NCBI GenBank assembly: GCA_002118135.1
Contig: BDIU01000547.1
Location: 3,906 to 14,902 of the forward strand
DNA length: 10,997 nucleotides
Source of the DNA: Trebouxia sp. TZW2008
Lineage: Eukaryota > Chlorophyta > Trebouxiophyceae > Trebouxiales > Trebouxiaceae
Reading direction: 5' to 3'
Shown in pieces: positions 1 to 7,805 of this stretch. The notes beneath the pieces were generated by a model. That model had not been told where the DNA came from, did no database searches, and worked only from the letters and a program-made list of their open reading frames with translations. A program made the translations under genes and the position numbers. Positions within the stretch are counted from its first letter, which is position 1. Every line of letters begins with the position of its first letter.

Positions 1-887
1 TTTGCAGGCAGCATGCCTTTGTAGCTTTCTGGGCAAACAGCTGCTGCTGGTTGTATGCTGCTTGACTGACAAAACTGGATACTACGTTTGACAGCTGTCC
101 TATTTGCCCGGTGGCGTTGACCAAAGTCAGCTATCTCTGACTATCGTTTTAGCGCACGACACAGCTGACAAGACAGGCACCTCCTGACACCACTGCTTTT
201 TGTGAAACAGAACTGCACGCTTCACCGATGCATATCTTGCGCTGCAACCGCTTTCGGCAGCTGTGACTCCGCATCCAGCAAGCTGTGTTGTTGAACTTTC
301 TATGCTGAGTCGTACCGCTGCGCAATTGCATTGTTGCGCTGTCAGCAAAGACTGCAAGCAACATGGGTAGGGCAGTTGAACGGGACTTTCTGGCCCTACT
401 GTACACCTTTTGCAGCCGTAACCCTTGTCCAAGACACACGACGGCATAGCTGCCGCCGCCGTCAACATTGAGGCTAAAAGCTGGGCCACCATCACTGCCA
501 CCTCCACCATCGCCATTTTCCTAGCATCAATGTGGACTTCCACCATGATTGTCTCTTCCACCATCACCAACTTCTCAACTGAGTACTTCAGTCCCTGAAC
601 CTCCATCCACCTGCTCATCATTTGTTGGAAAGTTGCAAGATGTTTTGTGCATTGGTGTTTTTTTTGGTGGTAGACCTGTGAACTTGTATCACACTGTGCA
701 TGATGTCAGCCAGAACTTTTGGCATTGTGCAGACACAAAGACAAAATCCGTAAGAGATCAGACAGTTCAGAACAAAGCAAGCTGTAAGACTTTGCTGCTT
801 ACTTGCCAGCCATATGGTTGGGCTGCATGCCTGACTGATTTGCTGCCTTGCAAGGGTGAGTCTGGGGCACAAGTGAGAGGCTTGCAG
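1..887. other. No assignable gene; presumed 5' flank or upstream introns
   Basis: I see no convincing exon here. A + strand frame is open from about 549 into the exon at 888 but has no in-frame ATG, so the start codon of the downstream gene must be spliced in from an exon I cannot place or from outside the window. Candidate donors are GTAAGA at 750 and GTGAGT at 856. The second lies only 32 bases before the acceptor at 887, too short for an intron between those two sites, so the boundary of the next exon is itself uncertain. A CCACCATC-type imperfect repeat lies at about 487-570. Confidence 0.4.
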
Positions 888-1040
888 AAGCATCCACCAG
901 TGAATGGCGATGAGGGTGCCAGTCAGCAGAGCATTGCTGATGCAGACCCAAGGCTGCTGTTAGTGGCTGCTCAAGCTAACTCTCAGCAGCAGGTGGCAGA
1001 GCAACTCAGCCGTTTGGGCCGTGTGGCACCTTCTGCAAAG
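888..1040 (+). CDS. Probable exon upstream of module 1
   Basis: The acceptor CTTGCAG ends at 887 and the donor is GTAGCA at 1041. The 153 bases are in phase 0 at both ends and therefore join in frame to exon A at 1301. The 51 residues are rich in Ala, Gln and Leu, with a likely helix around LLLVAAQANSQQQVAEQL. No counterpart precedes module 2, so this exon is outside the duplicated unit. The reading frame is open further upstream, so the acceptor could lie earlier, for example after the CCAG at about 810. I recognise no family. Confidence 0.5.
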
Positions 1041-4005
1041 GTAGCAATTATGCCCCTGAGGGTGCACATGCATGCCCATTGATGCAATGCAGCTCAGAAA
1101 CTTCTAAGGCTGCCTCCTGCGCGACTCTGCTCTGTGTCGCTTTCTGCATCATGTTCAACATTGTAGGGCATACTTTGCTTGAGTGCTCGGTGCCATCGTC
1201 CTTTGATGTTGCTGAGAAATGGCTATGCATGAGAGGCTGTCATCATGCAGTACACTACAGCCAGTGTGCATATTTTGATCAGACCATCATGGTGTTGCAG
1301 ACCAATCCAGGCCCCAGTCAAATTCAGACAGCAGGCCAGACAGCTGCTACAGCTTCTGAAGCTCAGCAAGCTGCCCCTGAGCCTGAGGCATGCAAACTGC
1401 GCAGCTGGGTAGGTCACGCCTGGCAGCTACAGGGGGTTGTCACAGAGCCCTCACCCATTGGTGCTGGACAGAAGAGGGTAAGTTGGAAGTCACAGCTTGA
1501 ACCAAGCATACAGTGACTTCTGCCTGATTGTTCTGCAAGAAGAAGCTTGGATCTCATGCACATATGCTATCTTGTCTTAGTATGGCCTGTGCACAGGTGC
1601 TGTCCCACACCCTCTCCAAAGCATTGGCCACCACCTATTCAGAGGTCCAGCTTGATGCTGATTGGAAGGTGGAGGTGCTGGAGATGAGCAAAGATGGTGT
1701 GGACCACTGCACACCAGATTTTGTGAAGGAGCTGAAGAAGTCAGCTGAAGCCTTGATTGCAGCGTATGTTTTCCAGCAAGTCAAAGTGACAAGGCTCTGG
1801 CCAGTCATGCCTGCTTGCATTGCCTGGGCAAGATGCAAAGAGTGCAGCCCAAGTCTGAACCAATTTGCAGCACTTTGTTCTTGGGTATAGGGCACAAGTT
1901 GGCTACCTTGGCAAGAAGCTGTTCTCCCGCCTTGGCGCCACAGGATGGCAGAGCCTGCTGCCAGCTGCGCACGTGTCTCATTGTATATGGCTGCTTGCTT
2001 GTCTGCATATCTTGAAAGATGTATCATATCATGTACTGCCTATTTCTGATCAAGCAGGACATGCTTTTGCAATCTGTAGCTGCTGCTGAGAGTTGGCTGC
2101 AGTCTGTGTCATCAAATACCTCGCCACTGTTGTCTATATACTTGTCTTTGCTTCACAACTCTGTCGTTCATGCAGGCGCATGAATCAGGAGAGGCCACAC
2201 TTCCTCAGCGGCTTGCCTGAGGATCTGCCCTGCCTGGACTGCCTGGACTGCCTGTACATGGAGCCCATATCCGATGGGGACGTCAGGCATGGACTGAGAC
2301 CAGGACTGGACAAAACAGTCAAGAGCCGCAGTCCCATTGCTCAAGGGACTGTCCTCGGCCCATATCAGTCCCTGGTGGTCACAAAAGAAGAGTGTAAATT
2401 GATAAAGGACAACCCGCCCCTCGAATTCAGCCAGCGTAGCCTAACAACAGCAGCTTCCAGAAATCCATGGAGGCAAATTGTGGAGTCCTACACGGCAGAT
2501 GTTGGGCAGCCTCATCCAGCGTCCAAGGCTGCAGGGAAGTTCAAGGACATCTTCTCCAATGTCCTGCAGGTATCTAGTTCACTTCTGTCTGGTTGACACC
2601 AAATAAACTGCACGCCAGCAATATTTTTGTCCTGCTGTCTGCAACAAACAGGATCTGCATGACACTTCTGCATGTAGATGCATATACTGCTCAGACTACT
2701 GTGCATACTGCAAGCGTGTGAATACGTCGTGACAACTTGTGTGCAACTTGTAATTGGTGCTGGCAGCTTGTGCAGAGCAGCTTGCAGCGTCAGCATGCCA
2801 GATGTGCAACCACACACGTTGTTGTCTGTGTTGGTGTCAGCCTGTACTTTGGTGGCTCATGTGCTTTGACACTTGACTGCCTTTGTACAATGTCCTGATT
2901 CTGGCATGCAGATGAGATAAGCCTGCCAACACTTTTCAACTTTTGCCTCTTTGCAGGGGGATGAGCTCAGTTGTCTAGCTTGTGGCCATGGCAACATCCT
3001 CGCAGCTGTGAATGATGGGCTGGCTGACCCCATGGCCATACAGCCGCACCCCAACGAAGCCGACAGAGCTGCTAATGTAGCCTTGGTGCCTATCGCTGTT
3101 GGCCGCTGGCCGTTCCTCTTCATGGTGGCGATCAGGGACATTGCAGCAGGTATCAGCCGTACACAAATTTCCTTGACAAATGTACCTCACTTGGGCCAGG
3201 GTTTTCAAGCAAGTTGCAACTTACCAGTTGCTTGGATTGAGGTGTTCAAATACACATCTATTACGTGCCAGTCAATAGATGCCAGGATTGACTGCAGCAT
3301 TCAGCCTTACTGGTGGTTGACTGCCTGTTCATGGTGGCAGTTCAGGATATTGAAGCAGGTATGAGCCAATCCTGGACTTCCTCAGCAAGTGTACCTGACT
3401 TAACACAGGTTTTCTGAGCAAGTTGCAACTTGCTACTTGCTTGCATTGAGGTGTACAAACACACATCTGTGACGTGTCAATCAACAAAACCAGGATTGTC
3501 TGCAGCGTTCAGCCCTATTGGTTCTCACCATTTGATGTTTGCGTTTGCTGTAGTCAGAATACAAAAGGCGGAAGCAGGTGTTGCTAATTGTTCACTGGGT
3601 ATCTGCCACATTGCACATTTGACCCTGCAAGTTTTGAACTGCAATAGCAAGCACCGCCACATACACTCCCATCTCAAATGGTATTTGGACTGTGCATGGG
3701 ATGTTGGCTTCACCAGCTGGTGAGCTGGCAGAACTGACTAGTTACACTCAAGTCTTATCATGGGCGCCTCAAGGTGTTGTCTCTATGGCAAGTAGTTGCC
3801 TCTCTGAAAGCTGTGAGCAGCTTGACAAGCATACATGGCAAGCTGCAAGGCGGTTTTGCTGACACTTTCAAAATATCTCTGAGGTGTTGCAGGGGACGAG
3901 CTATACCAGAGCTATGGAAAAGGCTTTTGGGAGTGGCAGGCTCACTTTCTTGAAAGGATGGCAAAGCAGGCTGAGTTTGAGCGCAAACTCAGGGCAGAAA
4001 TTCGG
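888..4005 (+). CDS. SET-domain protein, module 1 (exons spanning 888-4005)
   Basis: Multi-exon coding region for a SET-domain protein, the fold of protein lysine methyltransferases, which transfer a methyl group from S-adenosylmethionine to lysine; histones are the usual but here unproven target. Exons in order are 888-1040 (probable), 1301-1477, 1597-1763, 2176-2569, 2957-3149 and 3893-4005, and all junctions keep frame. A leader domain (exons A and B) precedes the SET core. SET features seen are GTVLGPY in exon C, AAVNDGLADPMA and FMVAIRDI in exon D, and DELYQSYGKGFW in exon E. No cysteine-rich pre-SET or post-SET motif is visible. The canonical NHS element is replaced by NDG, and the usual DYG is SYG. 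After 4005 a donor-like GTGACA follows. Reading through instead would stop at 4071. The product may continue into module 2. The methyltransferase fold is well supported; activity and substrate are unknown. Confidence 0.8.
1301..1477 (+). CDS. Module 1 exon A (leader domain, first part)
   Basis: The exon lies between the acceptor GTGTTGCAG (ending 1300) and the strong donor GTAAGT (1478). It is 177 bases, phase 0 at both ends. The first half is Gln/Ala/Thr-rich and probably disordered. The last 25 residues align with exon A of module 2: H.WQLQG.V..P.P..AG..R here against HVWQMAGCVSQPPPVEAGEIR-type residues there. That match, with identical phase, is the main reason for accepting this exon. Confidence 0.75.
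1597..1763 (+). CDS. Module 1 exon B (leader domain, second part)
   Basis: The acceptor GCACAG ends at 1596 and the donor is GTATGT at 1764; the exon is 167 bases, entering in phase 0 and leaving in phase 2. It starts VLSHTLSKALATTY, continues through KVEVLEMSKDG and ends in a Lys/Glu/Ala-rich helix. It aligns along its length with exon B of module 2, but here the frame is intact. The domain formed by A and B precedes the SET core in both copies and matches nothing I can name. Confidence 0.78.
2176..2569 (+). CDS. Module 1 exon C (start of SET domain)
   Basis: The acceptor CATGCAG ends at 2175 and the donor is GTATCT at 2570. The exon is 394 bases, entering in phase 2 and leaving in phase 0. 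It carries the N-terminal SET strands: the segment IAQGTVLGPYQSLVVTKEE corresponds to the glycine-rich G.V.G.Y motif that helps bind S-adenosylmethionine. The conserved segment DVRHGLRPGLDKTV precedes it, and WRQIVESYTADV follows, matching WGQCVDAYATDV in module 2. The short repeat CLDCLDCLY near its start results from a duplicated TGCCTGGAC in the DNA. Confidence 0.85.
2957..3149 (+). CDS. Module 1 exon D (SET cofactor-site core)
   Basis: The acceptor CTTTGCAG ends at 2956 and the donor is GTATCA at 3150; the exon is 193 bases, phase 0 in and phase 1 out. It contains GHGNILAAVNDGLADPMA, which occupies the place of the RF.NHS.PN element of classical SET domains, and then NVALVPIAVG and FMVAIRDIAAG, the strands leading to the final motif. 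About 40 of 65 residues are identical to exon D of module 2. The last roughly 60-75 bases of this exon are duplicated twice in the following intron. Confidence 0.88.
3298..3358 (+). pseudogene. Cryptic or relic exon copy within the intron
   Basis: Sixty-one bases flanked by ACTGCAG (acceptor-like, ending 3297) and GTATGA (donor-like, 3359). The frame is open and the ends are phase 0 in and phase 1 out, exactly like exon D. It encodes a short form of the SET strand, LLVVDCLFMVAVQDIEAG. It lacks the NDG...ADP cofactor element, so it could not replace exon D functionally. I read it as a relic or as a possible alternative exon. Confidence 0.55.
3506..3577 (+). pseudogene. Third, more decayed copy of the exon D tail
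   Basis: It is preceded by GTCTGCAG and followed by GTGTTG. The homologous frame ends FAVVRIQKAEAG. Entering in phase 0 meets a stop (TGA at 3533), so this copy is no longer phase-compatible with exon C, because of an insertion of about 11 bases relative to copy 2. Confidence 0.5.
3893..4005 (+). CDS. Module 1 exon E (SET C-terminal motif)
   Basis: The acceptor GTGTTGCAG ends at 3892 and the candidate donor is GTGACA at 4006; the exon is 113 bases, phase 1 in and phase 0 out. Joined to exon D it reads IAAGDELYQSYGKGFW, the closing SET motif that carries the catalytic tyrosine, followed by a charged helix ending AEIR. The residue before YG is Ser, where Asp is usual and is present in module 2. 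If the donor is not used, translation adds 22 residues and stops at 4071. Confidence 0.82.
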
Positions 4006-4368
4006 GTGACATCTCTTTCATGTACACTGCAGCAAAGATTACTTTGTCTGCACAGCACTTGTCTTGGCTGAAAATGTCTCTTGGGACACTGCAAGCGTGC
4101 TGCCATGCAGCAACTCCACTGGTAATGGTGCATCTGTATGCAAGCTTTGATTTTGTAAGCTGAGCTTTTGACTGCTCATGTTCACATCTTTTAGCATTTT
4201 ATCTTACATACTGATTTGTTGGATACATGCTTTGGAAAGGCTGCACCATCTGGTGCAGCAGGGTGCATCTGATGCTGCCGCATCCAGACATCATGCATCA
4301 GTGGCCGCCATTCTAAGTGCGATATGAAGCTCTCTTTTCATCACATACTGACCTGCAATGCATTGCAG
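4006..4368 (+). other. Linker between modules: intron or intergenic region
   Basis: These 363 bases separate exon E of module 1 from exon A of module 2. Read as an intron, it has donor GTGACA and acceptor CATTGCAG and joins phase 0 to phase 0. Read as an intergenic region, module 1 would stop at 4071 and a TGTAA element at 4154-4158 could serve as the chlorophyte-type polyadenylation signal. A 9-base hairpin lies at 4240-4259. I favour an intron because exon A is internal in module 1. Confidence 0.5.
4240..4259. repeat. Short perfect inverted repeat
   Basis: GCTGCACCA at 4240-4248 and TGGTGCAGC at 4251-4259 are perfect complements separated by two bases. As RNA they would form a hairpin with a loop too tight without opening a pair. 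The surrounding 40 bases repeat GCATC and GCTGC words. No function can be assigned. Confidence 0.5.
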
Positions 4369-4539
4369 ATGACTGGGGCGAATGCAACAGGCGCAGACAT
4401 GGACAGCAATGCACAAGATGCTGCTCCGCAGAACCCGCAACATCAGCATCTGAATGGGATCCTGTCAGGCAGAGAGCATGTCTGGCAGATGGCAGGGTGT
4501 GTCAGTCAGCCACCACCTGTTGAGGCTGGCGAGATCAGG
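4369..4539 (+). CDS. Module 2 exon A
   Basis: The acceptor CATTGCAG ends at 4368 and the donor is GTAAGT at 4540; the exon is 171 bases, phase 0 at both ends. A low-complexity N-terminal part rich in Asn, Gln, Ala and His is followed by the conserved HVWQMAGCVSQPPP and AGEIR. The beginning MTGANATGADMDSN could be a real N-terminus if module 2 is a separate gene. Confidence 0.72.
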
Positions 4540-6687
4540 GTAAGTAGCACATGAGACATCAGACAGCGGCTGCATCATCACTTGTATGTAGATAACATCA
4601 GACATGTTCAGTGTATTGTTCCAGTCTGACCATGGCATGATTGCAGGTACTGTCTCATCACCTCTTCCAGGACCTGGCAGAGACATACCGAAGGTACAGC
4701 AAAAGGGTTCCTTGCGTGTCAGGGTTTTAGAGTACGCTGAGGATGGTGCAAACAATTGCACTAAAGCCTTCAGAAAGGCTGTTGAGAAGAATGTAACACG
4801 TTACCTCAACGAGTGAGTCCTGCATGTACTGGTTGCAAGCACAACTCCCAAACGCCTTTGATGGGTGAGCTCAATTCACATTTACAGTAGCTCACTACAA
4901 ACTGTCTCGTCTTGCAGCACTTGTGCAGACCTGCCTGTTGAAGTGGTTTCAAACATTTTGGTTGTGATGCCTGAGTGCCATGGCGTCCAGTTGCAGCCAC
5001 AGCATGGACCATTTTGGTCCAGCTTGTGCTGCCTGAGCTTCTATTCCATTCTTGACACTTTGCTGACAGTGTTTGTCACATGAAGTTGGGCAGTAAGTGC
5101 GCCTGTCTGCTGTATACTTGCCAACACCTTCTGTATGTGGTGTGCAGGCACAAAACCACAAAACAGCAACTTTCATTTCGGAATTTGCCGGCGGACCCGC
5201 CCTGCATTGAGTCCTTGACATTGGAACTGGTCCGTCCTGGAGACTTCAGGCAGGGACTGCGACCCAACAAGGATTTCACTGTGACGACCACAGAGCACAT
5301 TCCTAGGGGCACAGTCATTGGCTTGTACAGATCAATGATGGTTACCAAAGCTCATGATCACAATATAAAGCAGGACCCTGTCCGCGAGTTCAAAGGTTCC
5401 AAGGCTGCATGGGGGCAATGTGTTGATGCCTATGCAACAGACGTGTCCCAGCCTTGCAAAGGATCCAGGGCTGCCAAGCAGTATGGCAACATCTTCACAG
5501 ATGTGCTGCAGGTAACACGCCTGCACCCTTGTTGGCATTTCTGAGGGTTTCAAACTGCATTCTGATCTTGCAGCCAGCATTTCTTCAAGGGCAGCATGCA
5601 ATGCTTTGCAATCTCTTGAGCTTACAAGCTGGTGTCCGCATATATATACATTGCAGAGGCTTCAGAACATGTTGTCACATTCTGTATGTTCAGAGCTGCT
5701 TCTCAGAGCCTGTTCATTGTCACAGAGTATGCAGAGCCATGTGAAGTGCATCAAGCCTTTCTGCTGTCAGTCCCACAGACAACTTGCGATCTCATGCTGG
5801 CATGGAATTGTGGTCTCACCATTTGTCACTGCAGAAAGCTGTTGCCATGCAATGTCATTGTGACACTTGGCAGGCCTGCTGATGTGCATGGACTGGTGTG
5901 AATTTGCAGGGCCAAGAGCTGAGCTGCTTGGGATATGGCTGCGGCAATATCACAGCTGCCGTCAATGATGGGCGCGCGGACCCCATGGCAGCCAGCAGGG
6001 ATGATGTGAATGACAAGGCGCCCAATGTTGCACTGGTGTGCATTGCAGTTGGCAGCTGGCCTTTCACATTCATGGTGGCCATTGAAGACATAGAAGAAGG
6101 TGTTGTCTCCTATGCCCTTGCAGTCTGACAGCATGGAAATTTTGTCTTGATAAGCAACATTCCGTCGGCAACAATGCTGTGACACAAAATCATATAGCAG
6201 GTGATAGCACCACGCAACTTGACCCTATGCTGCATACATCTTCAGTCATGCATTTTTTGATTCCTTGCGTTCTACTGATCTTGCTGCAGGGACAGATGAG
6301 CGCTTGTAACCTCTTCTTGCTCAATGCAGTGTAGCATGCACCTGCAGCCCAGTTGTGAAGACCTTACATGCTCTTGCTGCCCAGCCGACTGATGTCCCAA
6401 CAAGCCCTGCCCATCTTGGTGGGCTGCATCAGCAGATTTTGGTCGGGTGGATGAGAGGCTCAGTGATGCCCTCCAAGACAGGTGCCTTCACTTCATGCCA
6501 AAGATATCATCGCAAGCACAAGAGCTTGTTCCTTCACCCCCTTATATGCTGTTCACAGCTTTGGTGTGCTGCAGGGGGAGAGCTTTACCTGGACTATGGG
6601 CCAGGGTTTTGGCAAATCCAATGTGAGTGGATGCAGAGGATCCAGGAAGACCTCTGTGTTGAAGATTCAATCAGACGCAAAATCCAG
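4369..6687 (+). CDS. SET-domain protein, module 2 (five exons)
   Basis: Second copy of the leader-plus-SET module, with the same role inferred as for module 1: S-adenosylmethionine-dependent lysine methylation, substrate unknown. Exons are 4369-4539, 4647-4812, 5148-5511, 5910-6099 and 6575-6687, with intron phases identical to module 1. SET features seen are IPRGTVIGLY (exon C), AAVNDGRADPMA and FMVAIEDIEEG (exon D) and GELYLDYGPGFW (exon E). This copy keeps the typical DYG, so it is the likelier of the two to be catalytically normal. Against that, exon B is one base short and breaks frame unless a downstream acceptor is used. The first codon of exon A is ATG, so an independent start at 4369 is possible, but it sits directly after an acceptor, as the non-ATG exon A of module 1 does. 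Reading past 6687 stops at 6696, which supports a donor there and continuation into the exon at 7014. Confidence 0.78.
4647..4812 (+). CDS. Module 2 exon B with a one-base frame break
   Basis: The acceptor GATTGCAG ends at 4646 and the donor is GTGAGT at 4813, leaving in phase 2 as in module 1. The first 15 codons (VLSHHLFQDLAETYR) match module 1 in the expected frame. From about 4692 the match continues one frame over as VQQKGSLRVRVLEYAEDG. The exon is 166 bases against 167, and the expected frame stops at TAG 4728-4730. AG dinucleotides ending at 4693 and 4699 would, as acceptors, give phase 0 entry and restore the frame at the cost of about 16 residues. The alternatives are a true frameshift or a sequencing error. 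Confidence 0.65.
5148..5511 (+). CDS. Module 2 exon C (start of SET domain)
   Basis: The acceptor GTGTGCAG ends at 5147 and the donor is GTAACA at 5512; the exon is 364 bases, phase 2 in and phase 0 out. Recognisable segments are DFRQGLRPNKDFTV, IPRGTVIGLYRSMMVTKA and WGQCVDAYATDVSQP, each with an equivalent in module 1. It is 30 bases shorter than the module 1 exon, owing to small in-frame gaps. Confidence 0.85.
5910..6099 (+). CDS. Module 2 exon D (SET cofactor-site core)
   Basis: The acceptor AATTTGCAG ends at 5909 and the donor is GTGTTG at 6100; the exon is 190 bases, phase 0 in and phase 1 out. It reads YGCGNITAAVNDGRADPMA, NVALVCIAVG and FMVAIEDIEEG. This is the best-conserved exon between the modules, which suggests selection on the cofactor-site region. 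Confidence 0.88.
6575..6687 (+). CDS. Module 2 exon E (SET C-terminal motif)
   Basis: The acceptor GTGCTGCAG ends at 6574 and the candidate donor is GTGCAA at 6688; the exon is 113 bases, phase 1 in and phase 0 out, the same length as in module 1. Across the junction it reads EEGGELYLDYGPGFW, the standard closing SET motif with its tyrosine, followed by a charged helix ending RRKIQ. Confidence 0.83.
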
Positions 6688-7013
6688 GTGCAATGAAAGT
6701 TGGAAATGCACTTCTTGCTTGTGGCCAGCTGGCAAGCATCTGCACGGTGCCCGACGCAGACCAGTGTCCAGCATTGCCTGTGATATGGACAACTTTTGTG
6801 TGCTAAATCGTGCCATAACTGTCAGCTTCTCTATGCAGCTACCCTTGCAGTTGCACATGGCTCGAAGATGATGGCTGGATATAAACACACCTAGTTATGG
6901 AGGGCAGCCTGAAAATATTTGCAACTTTACAGCTGGATGTGAATTGCTATTATGCCCTCAAGATGACCCATGTAGAAAGGGCAGGGTCTCACATCAATTC
7001 ATCCGTGTTGCAG

Positions 7014-7241
7014 GAGGAGGTGCAAGGAATGATTTCAGACAAACAAGACATAGACAGCACAGTCCCCGCAGTCAAGACAGACAATGCACCCAAGGAAACA
7101 GAACCAAGAGACCAAGCAAGCCTGAGTGCAGCAGCTTCAAGCATAAGCAGGCCAGACGCCCCCAAAACTACAGCTTCAGAGATTGCATATCAACATCTGG
7201 GCAATGAGAGTACTGGAACCCAGGACACAACCACAGCCGAG
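7014..7241 (+). CDS. Probable exon F: acidic, disordered linker
   Basis: The acceptor GTGTTGCAG ends at 7013 and the donor is GTAAAT at 7242; the exon is 228 bases (76 residues), phase 0 at both ends, so it joins in frame to exon E of module 2. The sequence is rich in Asp, Glu, Ser, Thr, Ala and Lys (for example DKQDIDSTVPAVKTDNAPKE) and has no hydrophobic core, as expected of a flexible linker. It is not part of the duplicated module. Confidence 0.62.
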
Positions 7242-7805
7242 GTAAATATATGCTGCTGCAGCAGTCTCTCTCAAGCATGCTGTCGGCCCACAAAGATTGC
7301 TATGATCTGGTCATGTCAGCTCCTCTGAAATTTGACAGGACTATGGATGTGTTTGCCGTGGTCTGCCTCAAGTATCTATACCTGTTGCACGTGGTTGCTG
7401 CTCCTGCCATGGATGCCAATGTAATGCTGGGTTAGTAGTTACTCTACGCAATTGAGCAGAACACTGCAGCTGGCCTGAGGCTTCTTCACTTCTGGCTGTT
7501 GTGTTGGACAAGATGGCAGCATATTCTCAGAAATGATACTAGGCATCTGGATAGCTGCATGCAGGACATACACAATGCAAGGTCTTGTAATCTGCATGGC
7601 TGCCATGCAGCTCCACCTTGTTACTTGTCGCTTACGACTGATGCATTGTCAGCAAGGCGCTGGCTTCTCAGTACTCGTGTGCACTCATCCATGGACTGAG
7701 TTGTGCCGCGCTTCTCGCCTGTTAGATTGGATAGTCAAAGCCACGATGCACATGCATTGCGTTGGCTACAGCTGCAATGTACAGGTTTTCTGTTACTGTG
7801 TGCAG

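Larger units (their letters stand above)
3150..3892 (+). repeat. Intron D-E of module 1 with tandem copies of the exon D tail
   Basis: This 743-base intron is the longest in the module. It contains two further imperfect copies of a unit made of the 3' end of exon D plus about 140 bases of intron. The exon-intron borders of the three copies fall at 3150, 3359 and 3578. A second anchor, GCAAGTTGCAACTT, occurs at 3209 and 3418, and a third, GC(A/G)TTCAGCC, at 3297 and 3505. Copy 2 ends FMVAVQDIEAG, like FMVAIRDIAAG of the true exon; copy 3 has decayed to FAVVRIQKAEAG. The matching intron of module 2 (6100-6574) lacks these repeats. Confidence 0.8.

Noticed and set aside
127..621. A 164-codon open frame on the minus strand
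   Set aside because: The upstream part is a degenerate ATGGTGGA-type repeat, giving MVE/MVA strings, and the remainder is Cys/Ser-rich like the translated introns elsewhere. It has no recognisable domain and no supporting splice or promoter signals. It could still be the end of a neighbouring gene but I cannot support it.
1635..2027. A 130-codon minus-strand open frame over exon B of module 1
   Set aside because: It overlaps a well-supported + strand exon and its intron in antisense; the translation shows no domain and is best explained as a shadow.
4369..4371. ATG at the first codon of exon A, module 2, as an independent start
   Set aside because: It lies immediately after a strong acceptor, and the homologous exon in module 1 starts with a non-ATG codon in the same phase, so an internal exon is the better reading; not fully excluded.
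5826..6185. A 119-codon minus-strand open frame over exon D of module 2
   Set aside because: It is antisense to the most conserved SET exon, so its openness follows from the codon pattern of the + strand.
7533..7805. Open + frame upstream of exon G as coding
   Set aside because: The translation is rich in Cys, His and Met from TGCATG-type words typical of the introns here, and a good TGTGCAG acceptor precedes the better-quality part at 7806.
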